Part shown: positions 32,881-46,849 of the stretch, piece by piece
Layout of the letters: every line of letters starts with the position of its first letter
Numbering within the stretch: the stretch's first letter is position 1
Assembly: GCA_037013685.1 (NCBI GenBank)
Contig: CM072919.1
Span: 52,322,116 to 52,386,115, forward strand
Direction: 5' to 3'
Source: Acridotheres tristis
Lineage: Eukaryota; Chordata; Aves; Passeriformes; Sturnidae
Length of the DNA: 64,000 nucleotides
The notes under the pieces: model-generated
Told to the model about the DNA's origin: nothing
The model's database searches: none
What the model saw: only the letters and a program-made list of their open reading frames with translations
Translations under genes and position numbers: made by a program

Positions 32881-33036
32881 CTGGAACAGATCGTCTAGAG
32901 AGGCTGTGGAACTACCCTTACTGGTGATATCCAAGAACTATGCCATGTGCTCCGCAATTGCCCTGCTTCAGCAGAGAGGTTGGACCAGATGACCCACTGT
33001 GGACCCTTCCAACTTCAAACATTCTTTGAGTCTGTG
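32881..33036 (+). repeat. CR1 LINE 3' end, short
   Basis: The sense CR1 tail is visible in tctagagaggctgtggaact, ggttggaccagatgaccc and ggacccttccaacttcaaac. The 3' octamer-like end is decayed (attctttgagtctgtg). Confidence 0.85.
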
Positions 33037-33419
33037 TCTCTTCTCAGCTACTGTCAATGTTTAGTGCATTATCTGACTTCAGACTAATTTTCAACTGCTC
33101 ATGGAACAATTCTGTTGCTTGTATTTTCTTCTCTACCTAAACTACAACAGGCAATTTGATTTTGAGAGTTAAATCTCTCTCAGTACATGTTTTCTAGGCC
33201 ATTTGTTGGTTCACTTGTTTCAGAACAGGCATACACAATCACACCAAAGGCACATCTAGTTCTTCTAGAGGCAGTCTAAGTGCCTAGAAAAGAGCTTAGG
33301 AGCAGAACAAGCCCACAACAGTACTTTCCCAGGGTAGTTCCATAGTGATCCAAGATGAATTTTAAAAACCAGCTTTGTGGTCTTTACAAGAAACACTTTA
33401 AAACAACTACCTTCCTCTC

Positions 33420-33738
33420 TACAGCTACCGGAAAGGAGGTCATAGTGAGGTAAGTTTGGTGTCTTCTTTCAGTTAATAAGTGACAGGACAAGAGGAAATG
33501 GCCTTAAGCTGTACCTGGGGAGATTTAGATTGGATATTGGGAAACATTTCTTCACTGAAAGGTCAGTCAGGCATTGGAACAGCTTGCCCATGGAGGCAGT
33601 GGAATCACCATCCCTGAAAGTGTTCAAAAGGCATGTGGATGTGGCACATAGGATATCATGCAGTGGTGAACACTGTACTACTAGGTTTATGGTTGGACTC
33701 AATCTCAGATCTTTTCCAGTCTTAGCAATTCTATGACT
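33420..33738 (+). repeat. CR1 LINE 3' end (about 320 bp)
   Basis: The CR1 wording is well preserved: ctacagctaccggaaaggag, gtgacaggacaagaggaaat ggcc, gatttagattggatattggg, aaacatttcttcactgaaag, ggcattggaacagcttgccc and a terminal agcaattctatgactct. It is the least diverged CR1 copy in the window, opposite to JAK2. Confidence 0.95.
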
Positions 33739-36087
33739 CTGCGAAAAATGATGGAAGTGTTTGTCCCTTTAAACATGAGAATTATCAGACCAGAAGATAC
33801 TAAGGTCCTAGAATTAAGTTTAAAATTCTGACTTTTTCTCCCCAAATTATTAACCCTAAGAACATTCAATCCTCATGTCCATGCAATTTCTTGTTTCCTC
33901 TAATGTTTCCTTTCTCAGTCTTTTCTTGTCACTTTCTACAGTTTTCTTTTTTCTCCAATCCTACTGACTAGCACTCTTCTTCTGTGACCCAAAAGAGGAA
34001 AGGAATTAGAGTAACTTACTAACTTAAAAGACAGAGAATGATGATCAGCTACTCATGAGTTCAACTTCCAAGTAATTAAACTAAACACAAAGCAGTGCAA
34101 CCGTTAGGTATTTTCAGACAAGAAAAAATACATACATGAGCAGTCATTGCATGACCTAAGAGACAAGTCATTGTAAAATAACAACTCCATACTAAAATAA
34201 CTAGGTAAGCAGGGAAAGAAAGGAAAAGAAAACATGCAGGCCATTTTGCTCCCAGGAAAGACACAGAATATAGCAGCAAAATCAGGCAGTACTGCAAATC
34301 CATTTGGCAAGGACAATGACACACACTGGAACACAACATGGGATGAGGCAGAACTACCTAAGTTAATTATCTAGAGATCTTTAAAGGACTCGAGGAGGAA
34401 GGCAACTGACCTTCTCCAATGAAGCCTCCTGACCCTTAAGAAGGAAAAGATGGGCATAAACTAAAGGAAAAATCCTGGCAGTGCTTTTTTTGAGGCATAA
34501 CTGATTATACAGTCTGACCAGCAGAAAGAGCTGCATGAACTGGGAAGCCTGCATCTCAAATGGGGCACCAGTCAACACAGACCTTTCGGAACAGCAGTAG
34601 AGCAGCATTTAATTAACAATGTAAGATACAAGATATGCAAATTGACAGACCACAAGAGAACTGAACCCACACAAACACATTAGTTCTGTTCTCATACAAA
34701 AGTGGTAGGCCTCCTGGAAACACATGAGAAGAATGCAGTTATGAGGAGTTCTGAAAAAGTTCTTATATGAAAGTGGCACTTTCAAAAACATCAACACAAT
34801 TTACACTACTAAAATACATGAGCTGCTGGCAAAGCTGTGGATGCAAGGGAGGCAAGTGTTAACATCACTGTAAATTCAAATAAAACCTTTTGAATGTGTG
34901 AGGGATCAACATCTAATTTATGAAGTCCAAAGAAACCTCACTTCAATTCTCAACTTCCCAAATAACTTCTACATTCTATCTTTTGGTACATAAACAGATA
35001 GATTTAACCATTCAAACCCCTTAAAAAAACCAGAGAAACTGAGAAAGATACCCATTCTATAAACATGCCAGAGAAATAAAAGTACGCAGAACCAAAGGCA
35101 TTTACTTGAAAATTTATCTGTAAGAGCGTTATGTTCAGAGCTTAACAAGCAGCTCAGCTAATTTTGAATGTCTACAAAACGAGCCACACTGCTATTCTAA
35201 CATCACCAAAACGTAAGATTACTGTAATTATTTCACTATTAACTAACTCTAGTACCAAATTTACTATGGAAAAAAAGTCTTACACATGAAGGTTTGTGCA
35301 GTCTGGTTTATGAGTACAGTAGTTTCACATTAACTTAAATCTGTGAAATTCTGGAAAGCTAAAGTCTTATTCTCCCTTTCACCTGGTATTCCTAGTTGTT
35401 CCCTACTTGCTCAGCACTTGTCTTTGTACTGGGACAATATTCAGTGAGCCAGTTTCAGTTGGTATTATTTAAAAGTTTTCAGCATTTTTTTCACTCCAAA
35501 ACCACAGGATTGCTAGTACATATGCAGAGACATGTGTGGGAACATGCTCCACTCTAACTGCCATACAGCAACTTGAAAATATATCCTACTTGAAAATGCA
35601 CCACAGAAAATCAGAGTTTCTCTAAATCTGCAGAAAAACCAGTAGAGTTAAGAAAAGGCTGGTTTGTGGCTAGAAACTTCTATGTTCTTAGAAAGATACT
35701 CAAGGAAAATCTGAAAATAAAAGGTTTCGTACAGAAAAAAAGGCCATGAGCATACTTTCTACATAGTGAGGCATTAAATTTAACCACAAATATCCATACA
35801 GGTTCAGCAGACATTTGCAGGGATTTAGACTTAATATCCCATTGCATTCCACTTTGAGAAACAGTAAAAAAAACACACTTGAAAAAGGTGGTTAGGCACA
35901 CAAATTAGAATCTCAAAGTAATAATCAAAAGGGAATCAAAACCAAGCAATATTATTTACCCTAATGTTAGGATTATTCATATACAACTGCAATTTAAGCA
36001 AATATTTTCTTTGGTGTGAAACAATACACTATTTTTATATAGCAACAAAACTGAAAGTCACAACTATTACGCGTGAAAGTGAAAAAA

Positions 36088-36134
36088 ACAATAATAATAA
36101 TAGTAGTAATAATAATTATAGTAATAATAATAAA
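36088..36134 (+). repeat. (AAT)n microsatellite, imperfect
   Basis: There are about 15 imperfect AAT units with a few AGT interruptions. It directly abuts the 3' side of the minus-oriented CR1 fragment that starts near 36147. Confidence 0.9.
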
Positions 36135-36146
36135 TCACAGATTAAT

Positions 36147-36490
36147 ATAGTTCAAAGGGACCTGTGGTGGCTATTTGGTCTATTACTCCTGCTCAAAGTA
36201 GGGTCAAATGATATGAGGCTCAAAGCCTGTCTAGCAAAATTTTTACCATGTTCAGAGATGGATATTTCACAACTTTCTGAACAGCATGTTCCAGTGTTTT
36301 ACTATGCTCCTGCTGAAAAAGATTTCCTTAATACCTAACAAAAATTTCCCATGCTCCTTGTGTTTGTTTTCTCTCACCCAAACGCCCTGTACCTTCAAAA
36401 AAAAAAAAAAAAATCAGTCCAGCTGCATATTTTTTATAGCCTCCCATCAGGTAGCTAAAGACAACAAACAGATGTCTCCTTAGACTTCTC
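36147..36490 (-). repeat. CR1 LINE fragment
   Basis: The antisense CR1 order is recognisable in tcaaagggacctgtggtggc, ctcctgctcaaagtagggtc, cctgtctagcaaaatttt, acaactttctgaacagcatg ttccagtg and agatttccttaatacctaac. A poly-A stretch at about 36397-36413 interrupts it. It is the same orientation as JAK2. Confidence 0.75.
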
Positions 36491-39400
36491 TAAATGAAAA
36501 TACACAATTCCCTCAGACCACAGTACATCATGTACTCCTGCTGCATTCATCTTTGGCAGTACTTCACTGAGCTTCTTCCAGCATGCCAGTGTTGGAATGA
36601 TCTAGTATTAAGAAGCTTTGAACTGGAATGCACAATCAGACAAAATTAGATAGAAGCCTTTCAAACAGAACTTAAAAAAAAAAAAAACCCAAAACCATAC
36701 ATTTTAATGATATCAGTGTTAAGTTAAAAGCTAAAGAAAAATGCAGGCTACATTTAGGAAATAATTGAGCATGCCCTGAAAAGCAGTAATCACAGTAACT
36801 CCTGATATAGTGAGAGCTGAATTGAATACAAAGTTTCAATGTAATTGAGCAGTAAAGACATCTTATAAGCACTACTTATATATATGGATCAGATTATGTG
36901 TTCTTTGTACATACACATATAATAAGCATTATGCACATTCTATTTTACTTATATTCTTCAAATGTAAAAGTCTCCATGGGTGGGGAACTTACATACAACC
37001 TGGCTGAAATCCAGAAAAGATCATACGGTTTTACAGTATCTGCATTTATTTAGGATTATTCTAGTTTAAAGACTATCTAGACAACAAACTACAAACATAA
37101 AAATGCTTAACAACTGCAAAAATTGGGACTACATCAAAGAATAAAGCTATCATTCATAAACATTTGCTGTCTCTGTTGAAGTTGCACATATTTGACAAAA
37201 TCACTAAACTTGCTGGAACAGCTTCTAACTTGCAAAAATCCACGAAACAATTTCAAGATCTGCATATGAAAGAAGGAACAGCAACCCAAAATTCTACTTT
37301 TATATAGTAACTTTGCTGTGCAACAAAAACAAACACAAAGTAGCTGGTTCCGTTTTAAACTTTCTTTCAGCTCACATGACTTTTTTTCCCAAGCAGTGCA
37401 GAACAAACTTTAAAATGAGAGAACCCCTTTCCTCAAACTTGAAGGATGTTTCATAACACTACAATAGACTTCGCTAGACTACATGACAGAAAGTAGTATT
37501 TTACTCCAAGTAACATCAGTGACCAACAAACTCAGTCTATAAACAGGAAAAAATCCTAACACATAGATGCAAAGTGATTCCTAGAAATAAATAGCCTCTT
37601 TCTGAATAGGATTTTTTTTTTTTTTAACCAGGATACATTGTGGGATTACATCAACCAGCAAGTAATGTCAATTAGACATTAAAAAAAAAAATTCAGAGAA
37701 CCCATTTTAGCATGGAAGAGATGTTACTAATTGCAAAATGTTTGGAGATTAAAGGTTTTTCTTCCCCTGCAACTACTATAAAGTATGTCTCTGCAACCCA
37801 GTCTGCCAATGAAAACAAGCAAGGACTATAACCTTTTTTATTCTGTTGTCCAGCCCCTAGTCCTCTGTTATCTTTAGAAGTGTCAAGTGGAAATGAATAT
37901 GGGAATTTTCCTGTACCTTCTCTCAACATTTACCTTACATTGCAGGAGAGTTCTGGGACATAGAAGCTTGTTAAACTTAGATCAAGAACTTCAAGGTTTT
38001 AACAATAAACAGGACCTGCTACACAGAAATGCTGTCAAAGTAACAAATCCAGTGGCTGCTAAATGGTGGCAGCCTCCAAAATGCTCCATCTGATATTTTA
38101 TCTAGAACAATGATGTTTCAGTAACCTACTTACCTCAGCACTAACTCAGAAATCAAGCTAAGTCAAAAGATAATACACACAAAACCTGCTTCAATTTATT
38201 AAGCTACTACCTGAGTCACATATTACTCAAATTTGTATTATGTCCACATACCTCAAAATTAAAATGGTTTAATTCAAATGAATTCAAATTATTTCACAAG
38301 GCTTTGACTGAGAGCCCAAGAACTGAAACAGTATTTGAATCCTCATAGAAAAAAGAAAAAAAAACCAAATCAAATTAAACAAGTTGCACCTCAGTAAGAT
38401 GTGGGAGTCTTACATATTTGATTGTTGACTTGATTTATGCATATTAACCTAATGTAAATTTCAACTTGAATCCCAAAAGAGCAGAAACCAGCTTTCTAGT
38501 GATAATATTGAATCTTTTGCATATAGGTGTCTGGTTATTTTTAATACACAGGAACAAAAAAAAAAAGTGATCCAGATGCAGATCCACTTAAAAAGCACTT
38601 CAAAACATCTCCTTAAAAGCCACTTCAATGCCTGCAAGAACATTTGCAGTTATGAGTATTCTTTAATTCTTAGTATTTTAGGGACCTTATTTTACAGTGA
38701 ATGTAATCAAATAACAGACTCCTTGCTTTGATGAAAGCTACCTATATATTGTTTCTCTAAAAGTATTTCTTCGAATTATTTCAAGTAGTGTAACAATACT
38801 GAGTAATACAATAATGTTGTCACTTTAATGCCCAGCCCTTCTCACTGCAGCAGAAGTACTAGAAATAAAACAGTGACAAATAAAAACCTACTGGCATTCT
38901 TCATCTATCTTACTTGACTTCAGTTAATTAATTTGTCCTTCAACTCTGTCAAAAGAGGATCACTGCAGCACTGAAAACCCCATCTTCTGGAGTCCTTCAA
39001 GAATGTCTGCTAGGCCTTTGACACAGAAGGAAAGTATCAGTACTCCAAACTCTTAACCCCTCTCTCTCCTCAGTGTTTTATGCTCGAGGACCTCAGTCCT
39101 CTTGTTTGTAAGAGGTGTTGGTGAGAGTGACAGCAAGCTTCCCACATACCTTCTCATGCCAGCCTCGCCAAACCCCTTCCTATTGTCTACCTCGCCATAT
39201 TAGCAATTTTACTCTATAACCAAGCAAATACAGAAACACTTTCATGGCTGTCTTCCTTTTCACTCTGTTTTAACGTGTTTGTGACTAACTGATAGATTGG
39301 GTAGGAAACTTTTGCCAATTCACTAACACAGGAGGTACTAGCTAGGCAGGCAAAGGCTTCATGCACCAGAGCCCACATCCTGGTGAAAGGACATATTATC

Positions 39401-39799
39401 GAAACAAGGGTGTTTTTCACTATGACCAAACCAGATGAAATATCATTATATCTTATTTCTTTTATAAATCCAAAGCATGTCCAACTGCCTTCCTAGAGCT
39501 ACAGTTGCTCTCTAATCAGTTTTTTCTGTATTGAGCTTGCTCAGCTACTGAGGGCCCCCTTACTGGTCTTTCATTTCAGGAGCTTTTTCAATGCAGTAGC
39601 TTTACTTGGGCAAGTGGTTAAATATTTTTCCCTTTACCACACAAAAGCAAATATGTTGCTTGTACTGGTCCTGCAAAACCTCTAAATGCTTATCAAGCTA
39701 AGCCTTTTGTCCAGCAGTACTATAATTATGCTGGCAGATAAATTCCCTTCCATTTTTTTCTGGTTTTGTTCCTCCCTTCTCTTTTATACATTATAATCC

Positions 39800-39850
39800 T
39801 CTCCCTGTCCTGAAAAAGACAAAAGGAAAAAAGGAGGAGAAAAAGAAACT
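39800..39850 (+). repeat. Polypurine tract
   Basis: About 45 bases are nearly all purine (aaaaagacaaaaggaaaaaa ggaggagaaaaagaaac). It is low complexity with no further assignment. Confidence 0.7.
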
Positions 39851-42033
39851 CACCTTTCTTCTTTCCACTTTACTCTATATCCCTGCTCTATTCTGTATTT
39901 TGTAGAAGTTCCCCACTTTAAGTTCCTTTTCCTTTGTTTAATCAGGCCAGTCTCCATTTCCTATTTCCTCCTTCGTTTCCTAACAGCTGGACTTCTCAAA
40001 GGAACTTGGTCTGCCCATTTGAGAGGTTTGAGGGTTATTTTTCCTTTTGGTAGAAGACAAAAGGGCCAGGTCTCCCTGGTATTTCATTTCTTTATCACTC
40101 AAGAGCATGCAAGTTGCTTTCAGAGTTGATAATCTGCAGTGTCTTCTTGTGTAACGGCTCTCAAGTTGGTAATTTTAAATAATCCACTGCAAGTAGAAAT
40201 TATTGATCAGGCTATATGTGACAGCTGAACTTTAAAAGACAGGTTTATCTGCAAACAGGCAACACTCAAAGAGCTGTTTCCCCATTAGAAGTAAGTTTAA
40301 AATTTATATAAACCCTAGAACATGCAAGGAAATATATCTAGAAAAAGGTTCTACAAAAATAATTTTCATGTAATCATGCCAATTTTTTCTTACTTCTGTG
40401 CTGCAAATTACTTCATTTCTGCCTGTTATTAAGTTTAGATTACCAGTTTCACTAGTTCCAGCACTATTAGTGAGCTGAAAATTACACAAGGGTTTTTTAT
40501 CTTCTGGTTTTTTGTGTGAAAGAAACACAGCATTGCAGATGTCAAATGATGTGTTGCTTTTATCAAGCCTAGACTCGATATCATGCATCTGTTCCAAATA
40601 AATGGTCTAGTTATCATAGCAGTCTTCACAGTAAACATGATGTTCTTAAATCAGCTAGGATTTTCAGGTTACAAGGACAAAAATGAAAAGACAGACAAAT
40701 TACCAAACTGACACTCCCACATAGTCTGTGTAATCCACAGCTGACCTGCCATTTCTTTCATTACTTGTACACACAATTTAACACTTTAAGTATGGCTGTA
40801 ATCATATAATGAGATTTGCTAAAGCCAGACTTCGTGTGAACTAGTCCAACAGTAGAATTTTGATGATCTACTTGCTGAACACCAAGAGTACTTTTCAATA
40901 AATGTTTTGAAACTAGCAGAAACAGTAGCATTAGCCATCATACATTTGAAATGTTCTATTACATTCTGAAAGCATATGAAATTCTAATCATTACATAGAA
41001 CTGACTCAAATATTCCATGAAACAGAGGCATGTCACAATTTAAAATACAGAACGACTGATGTTATGTAGGTATGCAATGATACCTATAAAAGATTCCCTC
41101 TCATATAAACAACAGAATTGTATAGTATTTTACAGCAAACATTGTATTTACAGCAATGTACTTATGGGTCTGTCATTTGCTTCAGTAACAAACAGTTATA
41201 TTATGTAGCAATTCACCAGTGAATAAGTACCCTGATACAATATTTTAATTATGACTTCAAAAGGGCCTCATCCATTACACAGGTAAAATAAAACTTTCAA
41301 ATAAAAGTATGTAGGAACAAACAGGAAATGAGAGATCAACCGTAATTGCAAAACCAATCCTGTACATGATCTGTGTTAGCAGATGAAGCTGTCATAAATA
41401 AAAGGTTTATTAAGCTGCTACTTTATTTGATCACATGGCCTAAGAAATGAAAGGACTACAATCTGAAATACATATTTCTGTTTATTCCCCTGTAAAGAAA
41501 CTATAAAGATATTGGTGAAAAAGAAGAAAGGAATGTGTAAGATTACACATGTAAGATACAGCACCCTCTGGGGAAATAAACACTAGTTTAGAGAAAATTT
41601 TAGTTTAAATTATGAAATCTTTATATAAAGCCAGAGTATCTGAGCCTTAACCATTGTGAATCAAAACTGAGCAAAACACTTGCAGATAGCATGAATGCCT
41701 GCTTCAAACACCTACCAAAATCAATCTTGTCCTACATCAATTGTCTATACTGAGGTTATAAAAGAATATTTTCAAAGTCTTATCACAAAGGACATCTCCA
41801 CTCTCAACACAGCAGCCTCAGTGAAATTTGACATTACACAGTACTTCACAACAGTTACTACTGCTGGAATAATTAAACATTTACTGTAGCAGTTAAAGTT
41901 AAAAAGACACACAAGGACTTGCACCCGTCTGTATTTCCATACAGAACCACTCATCTACCCACACCTTCACAGAACATTCAGTTCACTTTTGTGACACTTC
42001 ACAGTCAAAGAAGCAAGGACAACTTACAACTTT

Positions 42034-42157
42034 AAGAATCACTAAATTGGAAAGGACTCACAGACATCACTGAGCCCAAGTCCTAAATGAATGGCCTGTG
42101 TTGAACCCACAAGGTCAGCATTTTTAGCATCATGCTCCAACAAACTGAACTAATTTC
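42034..42157 (-). mobile_element. tRNA-Ile-derived SINE with CR1-like tail (TguSINE1-like)
   Basis: On the minus strand the element starts ttagttcagtttgttggagc atgatgctaa and runs to gaccttgtgggttcaacaca. This follows tRNA-Ile (TAGCTCAGTTGGTTAGAGC, GGTGCTAATAA, GGTTCGA) with A-box and B-box regions decayed. The other half, ggacttgggctcagtgatgt then gtcctttccaatttagtgat tctt, is a CR1-type 3' tail. A tRNA-Ile head fused to a CR1 tail is the structure of the songbird SINE described from zebra finch. It is too diverged to be a functional tRNA or an active SINE. Confidence 0.8.
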
Positions 42158-44495
42158 AGGGTTTCTTGCACCTTCTTAATTACCTACCATCTGTATTTTC
42201 TCTCCTTCATTTGTAATACATTTGCCTTCTACCATCATCCTTGTATTCAGACTAAACATCAGTTCTTATCTACTACCAAGCAACCTGCCAGTTTCTGTTT
42301 TCCTTCCAGACAAAATATTGATACTTCTTCCTCATGCTTCAAAAGAAATTCTAATCAAAATACTATACACTTACCCACTGAGGCTTACAGAACTGAGTCT
42401 TTTCACAATCTTCTTTTCACAATTTGTTTTTTCCACTAACAAATCAAAACTAATTTCTATTTCAAAACCAGCAACAGCTCTCCTCCAACTGAAAATCAAT
42501 TTTCTGACCCCACAAAAAATTTTAATATAGCTTAGCACAGCTTTCAAATCTAATGATATTTAATGTGCTGTAAAGTGCTTTTTGGTTATCTTATTTTCTT
42601 CCCATTTTCTCTCCAGAGGCACTCAAAACTTGACTGGGAGTTGGCTATAGTAAATCTGAGGACAACAGATCCAGAAAGATAGAAAGTTGTTTCAGCAATG
42701 TGAAATGAAAGACAGAACACTTGGCTAGATTTGGGCCATGAAGTTTGATTCCAAGTAGGTCAGACATTGACTACTGTCAAGATCAGAAAGCAATCTTAAA
42801 ACCTACTTGATTCAGAGCAGAACAGCTAATGGCTGTTTTATTTGTGGGACCAGAAGAAGAAATGTAAGAAAGCAACAAAGCCTCAACAGGAGAGATGTGG
42901 ATGAACATGAGAGAAAAGTTCTGAAAAAGAAGAGTAAAGAGATAGTAAGATAACGAACAGAGAGGCATCTGGAGGGATGATGAGACAAAGCCATATACAT
43001 TCTTGCTCTCTCTTTACTTTAAGTCCGTATTATTCCCAGAATCCTATTGAGTTCCCACTTCTGCCTATAAATTCACCTCATGCTCCACTACTCCAAGAAA
43101 GGAATGCAGAAGTATTTTTGCTATTGTGATAAAAGAGGAAAATTCCTTTTCTAATAACACTAGAAATATAACCATTTAGAAACAGTAAGTTATATTATTC
43201 TTATAGCCTCATATATTTTCTATATATATCATATCCCAGTGTCTTTGACTAATATCATCTTCTTCTATTTGTAAGTTCAAAATAGTTATCTTGTTTGTGG
43301 TGCAGTATCATTAATATTAGAACGTTAAAATTAACAATTTAAACAAACTTTTTTCCCTTCCACCTGCTGTGTAAGCTTACCAAATGAGTCTACAAGCCCA
43401 TTTAACCTTCTTGCTGCATCTTGTGTTTTTGCCAGGAAGGCTGTAATACTTTCTTCACTTTGTTTCTCTTTCTTCTCCTCTAAGTGTCATCAGTGACAAT
43501 GATTTACCATCTTACCTTCCTGACAGCAAAAGAATGTGCAGCAGTTTTGTTTGCTTACTTTCTTTCTCTAAAGACTCAGTGAGCAACTGAAAGTTATGTC
43601 TAGATGAGAAAGATACTGTACCAAACAACAGGTAAGAATTCTAGAATCACTGTAATGTATTATGAAGAACTAACTGTTAGATGAGAAACTAGATTTTCCT
43701 CTTAACCAGAAATAAGCAAAATACTGTTTCAACCAATAACACCAACCATAGTGATAATTCATGCATGTTTACTGCCTCTGAACATATACCTCTGCCTAAC
43801 AGGGGAAGTAATTAATATGTTATTTTGCTTAACAATGGGATTTCTTAAAAATCTATTCTGTTATCTTAATATTTTATAATCAAGAAAGCAGGCTAATAAT
43901 TTAGGTCATTATAATAAGAAAGAGTCAGGAACATGAACTTTAAGAAGCAATAGAAATCAAAAAGAAGCAGGAACAGAAGGCAAGTGTTCTAACTTTACAT
44001 ATATACTTAGCTCCTCAAATACAAGAGCAAATTTTAGTAAGAAATTGAAGAATTTTAGGCACAAATAATACCACTAGTACAAGCTCTTATTAAACCTATT
44101 TGTTTAATAAATGTCTATTAAAAATGTAGAGGTCATTAAGTGATGCAGAAAAATGGCATACTGATCCACGATACATTTATGTTCCTTAAGGGAAGAAACC
44201 TACATTCCACTATTAACTTTATTTGTATGCAATGAGATCACAGATAAACTGTTAAGAAAGGCAAATACTAAAACTTGACTTAAGAACTTGCACTCAGGAA
44301 TCCAGCTTGATGAAAGAACCAAATTGCACCAGCACACTCTTGTAACCAGTTCTAGAAGACATTCATTCCAGCAAATCAGAACGTATTGGTCTCAACAGGT
44401 TGAAGTTTAACGACCTGACAAAAACAAAAGACCATAACGCTGCAAAAGTTCCAGCTAGTTTAACAGTCCATTAATCTTAGAGACTCAAAGAGAAA

Positions 44496-44596
44496 ATTAA
44501 AAGAAAAAAACCAACCAACCAAACAAACAAAAAAGGCCAAAAAACAACCCTCCAAACCAAAACAAAAAAAACCACCACAAACCCACAAACACGAAT
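44496..44596 (+). repeat. A/C-rich low-complexity block
   Basis: This is an A- and C-only tract with ccaaccaaccaaacaaacaa and aaaacaaaaaaaaccaccac units. It is the same type as the blocks at 8.2, 22.7 and 52.7 kb. Confidence 0.8.
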
Positions 44597-45509
44597 ACAT
44601 GTGTTATATGCATATAATGTATAATTAAGTACTTAGCAATCTAATGGCCTGACATTTATTTATTCAAACTAAAAATATATTTAAGTTATGATGGAAATTA
44701 AAGAGAACACTTAATATAAACCACTTATGTGGCATGTTTACTTTTTAAACTGTTGTTCCACGTGTTTAATCATTCAAGGAGCCAAATAGTTCTCTGCACT
44801 AATGTTTTTAATTAAACAAGACACATTATGGTGCATTTTTATGTAAGAAGAGATGGAACTTAATGAGTTCAATCTAGACTTTGAATTTTAGTTAATTACA
44901 TTATGCCAAAAAGCACAATGGTTATAATTTTTAACTACAATAATTTTTAACTTACTGTTGGCATACTACATTTCTAAAACTGAAATATAACAAAACATAG
45001 GAAACTCTTGAAGAAAACTACAGCTAACATTATTAAATACAATACTTATAAAGAAATGTTACATAACCAAATTTTATCAAAATATACAATATTTTTCAAG
45101 CTGTGCAGTTCTTTAAAGAATGAACTTAATGAACTGTTTCATTAAAGAATGAAACACCCTGTTTCTGGTCACAGTATCTTCAAAGATTTAAAGCAATCAT
45201 GGTTCATCATCGTATGGCTTTTTTTACACAAACTGGGAGAAGAATATATTCCCAGTTTGGTTGTTGGAAAGTCTCCGGCCACCTATTGTCCTGGATTTAA
45301 TTTAGAAACCTGCCAATATTCAGATCTTAGCTGAATTTAATCTTCTGAGCTTAGGTCCTATTCCACTGCCCTAACACAGAAGAAAACACTGGCAAACAGG
45401 AACAAGTTCCCAGCAGAGGCCACCAACAGAGGTGGTGGCTGCAGCACAGACCCTATGAGGACAGAGGGTCTATCCAGGAGGGTCTATTCCTGGAGAGAGA
45501 GGAGGAGAG

Positions 45510-45527
45510 AGTCTCCTGGAGGAGACT
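45510..45527. repeat. Short hairpin, 7-bp arms with 4-base loop
   Basis: The sequence agtctcc-tgga-ggagact forms a perfect 7-bp stem. It lies in a purine-rich stretch containing the near-duplicate agggtctatcc / agggtctattcc at about 45466-45490. Confidence 0.7.
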
Positions 45528-45549
45528 GGGGGACCCTATCAGCAGTCCC

Positions 45550-45800
45550 CAGTACCAGCACAGAAGTTATTCAGAAGATGGAGACAAGCTCTTGTCCTCC
45601 ATCCACAGGACAACAGACAGGAGCAAGTTGAAACACAAAACGTTCAGAGAGGATATAAAGAGCAAGTCTGACATTCACACTATGGCCCAGCACTGGATGT
45701 GTTTTCTCCATCCTTGAAGATTTTTACGACTTGCCTGGATACAGCTCTCATGCCTGTTAAGACCTCCTTACTGACCCTGCTTTACGCAGAACTTTGAAAC
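45550..45800 (+). repeat. Probable CR1 LINE 3' fragment, degraded
   Basis: Partial CR1 wording in order: caggacaacagacaggagca agttgaaacac, gttcagagaggatataaaga, then ctccatccttgaagattttt, cgacttgcctggatacagct and ctgaccctgctttacgcag. Divergence is high, so the edges are approximate. Confidence 0.55.
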
Positions 45801-46849
45801 AGAAACCAACTGAGGTCCCCTCTTCACTAAATTATTCTGTGGCTCTATACATACAGTAGCTGTCTTTACTAAAAGTTGTATTATTTGACTAAATTTAGGC
45901 CTTAGCAGAATTGTAATGATAACCTCCAGTTTTCTTTACAAACAAACAAGAATTTAAGGAAATCCTTTTCATATCTATTAGCTGCCTGTCCACTGAAGAT
46001 CAGGGATGATATCCTCTTGTTTTCATTCTGTGTGTCCCCTGAGTATGAAAGGGGACTATCACTTTTCCTGGCTTCACAGATATTTAATCCATTAACTGCA
46101 TGATAAAGGGCACTCAAGGTGACTTCCCCTTAGGCATTCTCACTTAGAAACACTTCAGCTACATTGCATCAACTCAAAATAGTACTGAGTTTCTTATCCA
46201 AGACATACTACAGATGTCAGAGAGGGAGCAAAGTAGTTTGACACATTAACACAAAGGACAAAGTACCCTACATGCTGTTCAAAACTAATGCTTTTCTGTA
46301 TCTCCATAAATGGTTTCAAAAACTCTAAATATAAAGCTGCTCAGAGACCTTTCATAGAATTTGGTTGAGCACTCCACAAGACTACTGCAAGGATAAGAAA
46401 CCAGTCAGTCAGTGCCTTCTAGCATGTGGTTAATGTGGTTAATGTGCTGTAATAACAAATCATGACAAACTTCAAATATCCTTTTAAAAAGTCTGACTAA
46501 AATATACTATTTCACCACCCTGCACATTCATAACAACTGCACAATCACATCACAGCATAACAACTTAAACTACAAAAAGAGACGCGATGTATTATCAACC
46601 TACCCAAAAAGTTTTACCTCAGGTTCAAGAACTAGAAATAATTACACGTCAAAACTCACCAAATCGCCATAAAAACTGGCCAATACTATAATCATTTCCA
46701 AAAATCAAAGTAAAAACATTTTTGCATTCCAAAGTGAATTTAAAATTCAGCTTTGTGGGTTCACTGGCAGAATTATTGACAAGGATCATGGTATTTACAA
46801 ATGGTATTCCAAATTTGGTCCTCCCACTAAAAAGAAACCCTGGGTGCTC

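Noticed and set aside
42086..42157. Functional tRNA-Ile gene
   Set aside because: The cloverleaf is broken by several mismatches, the B box is degenerate and the sequence is fused to a CR1 tail, so it is a SINE.
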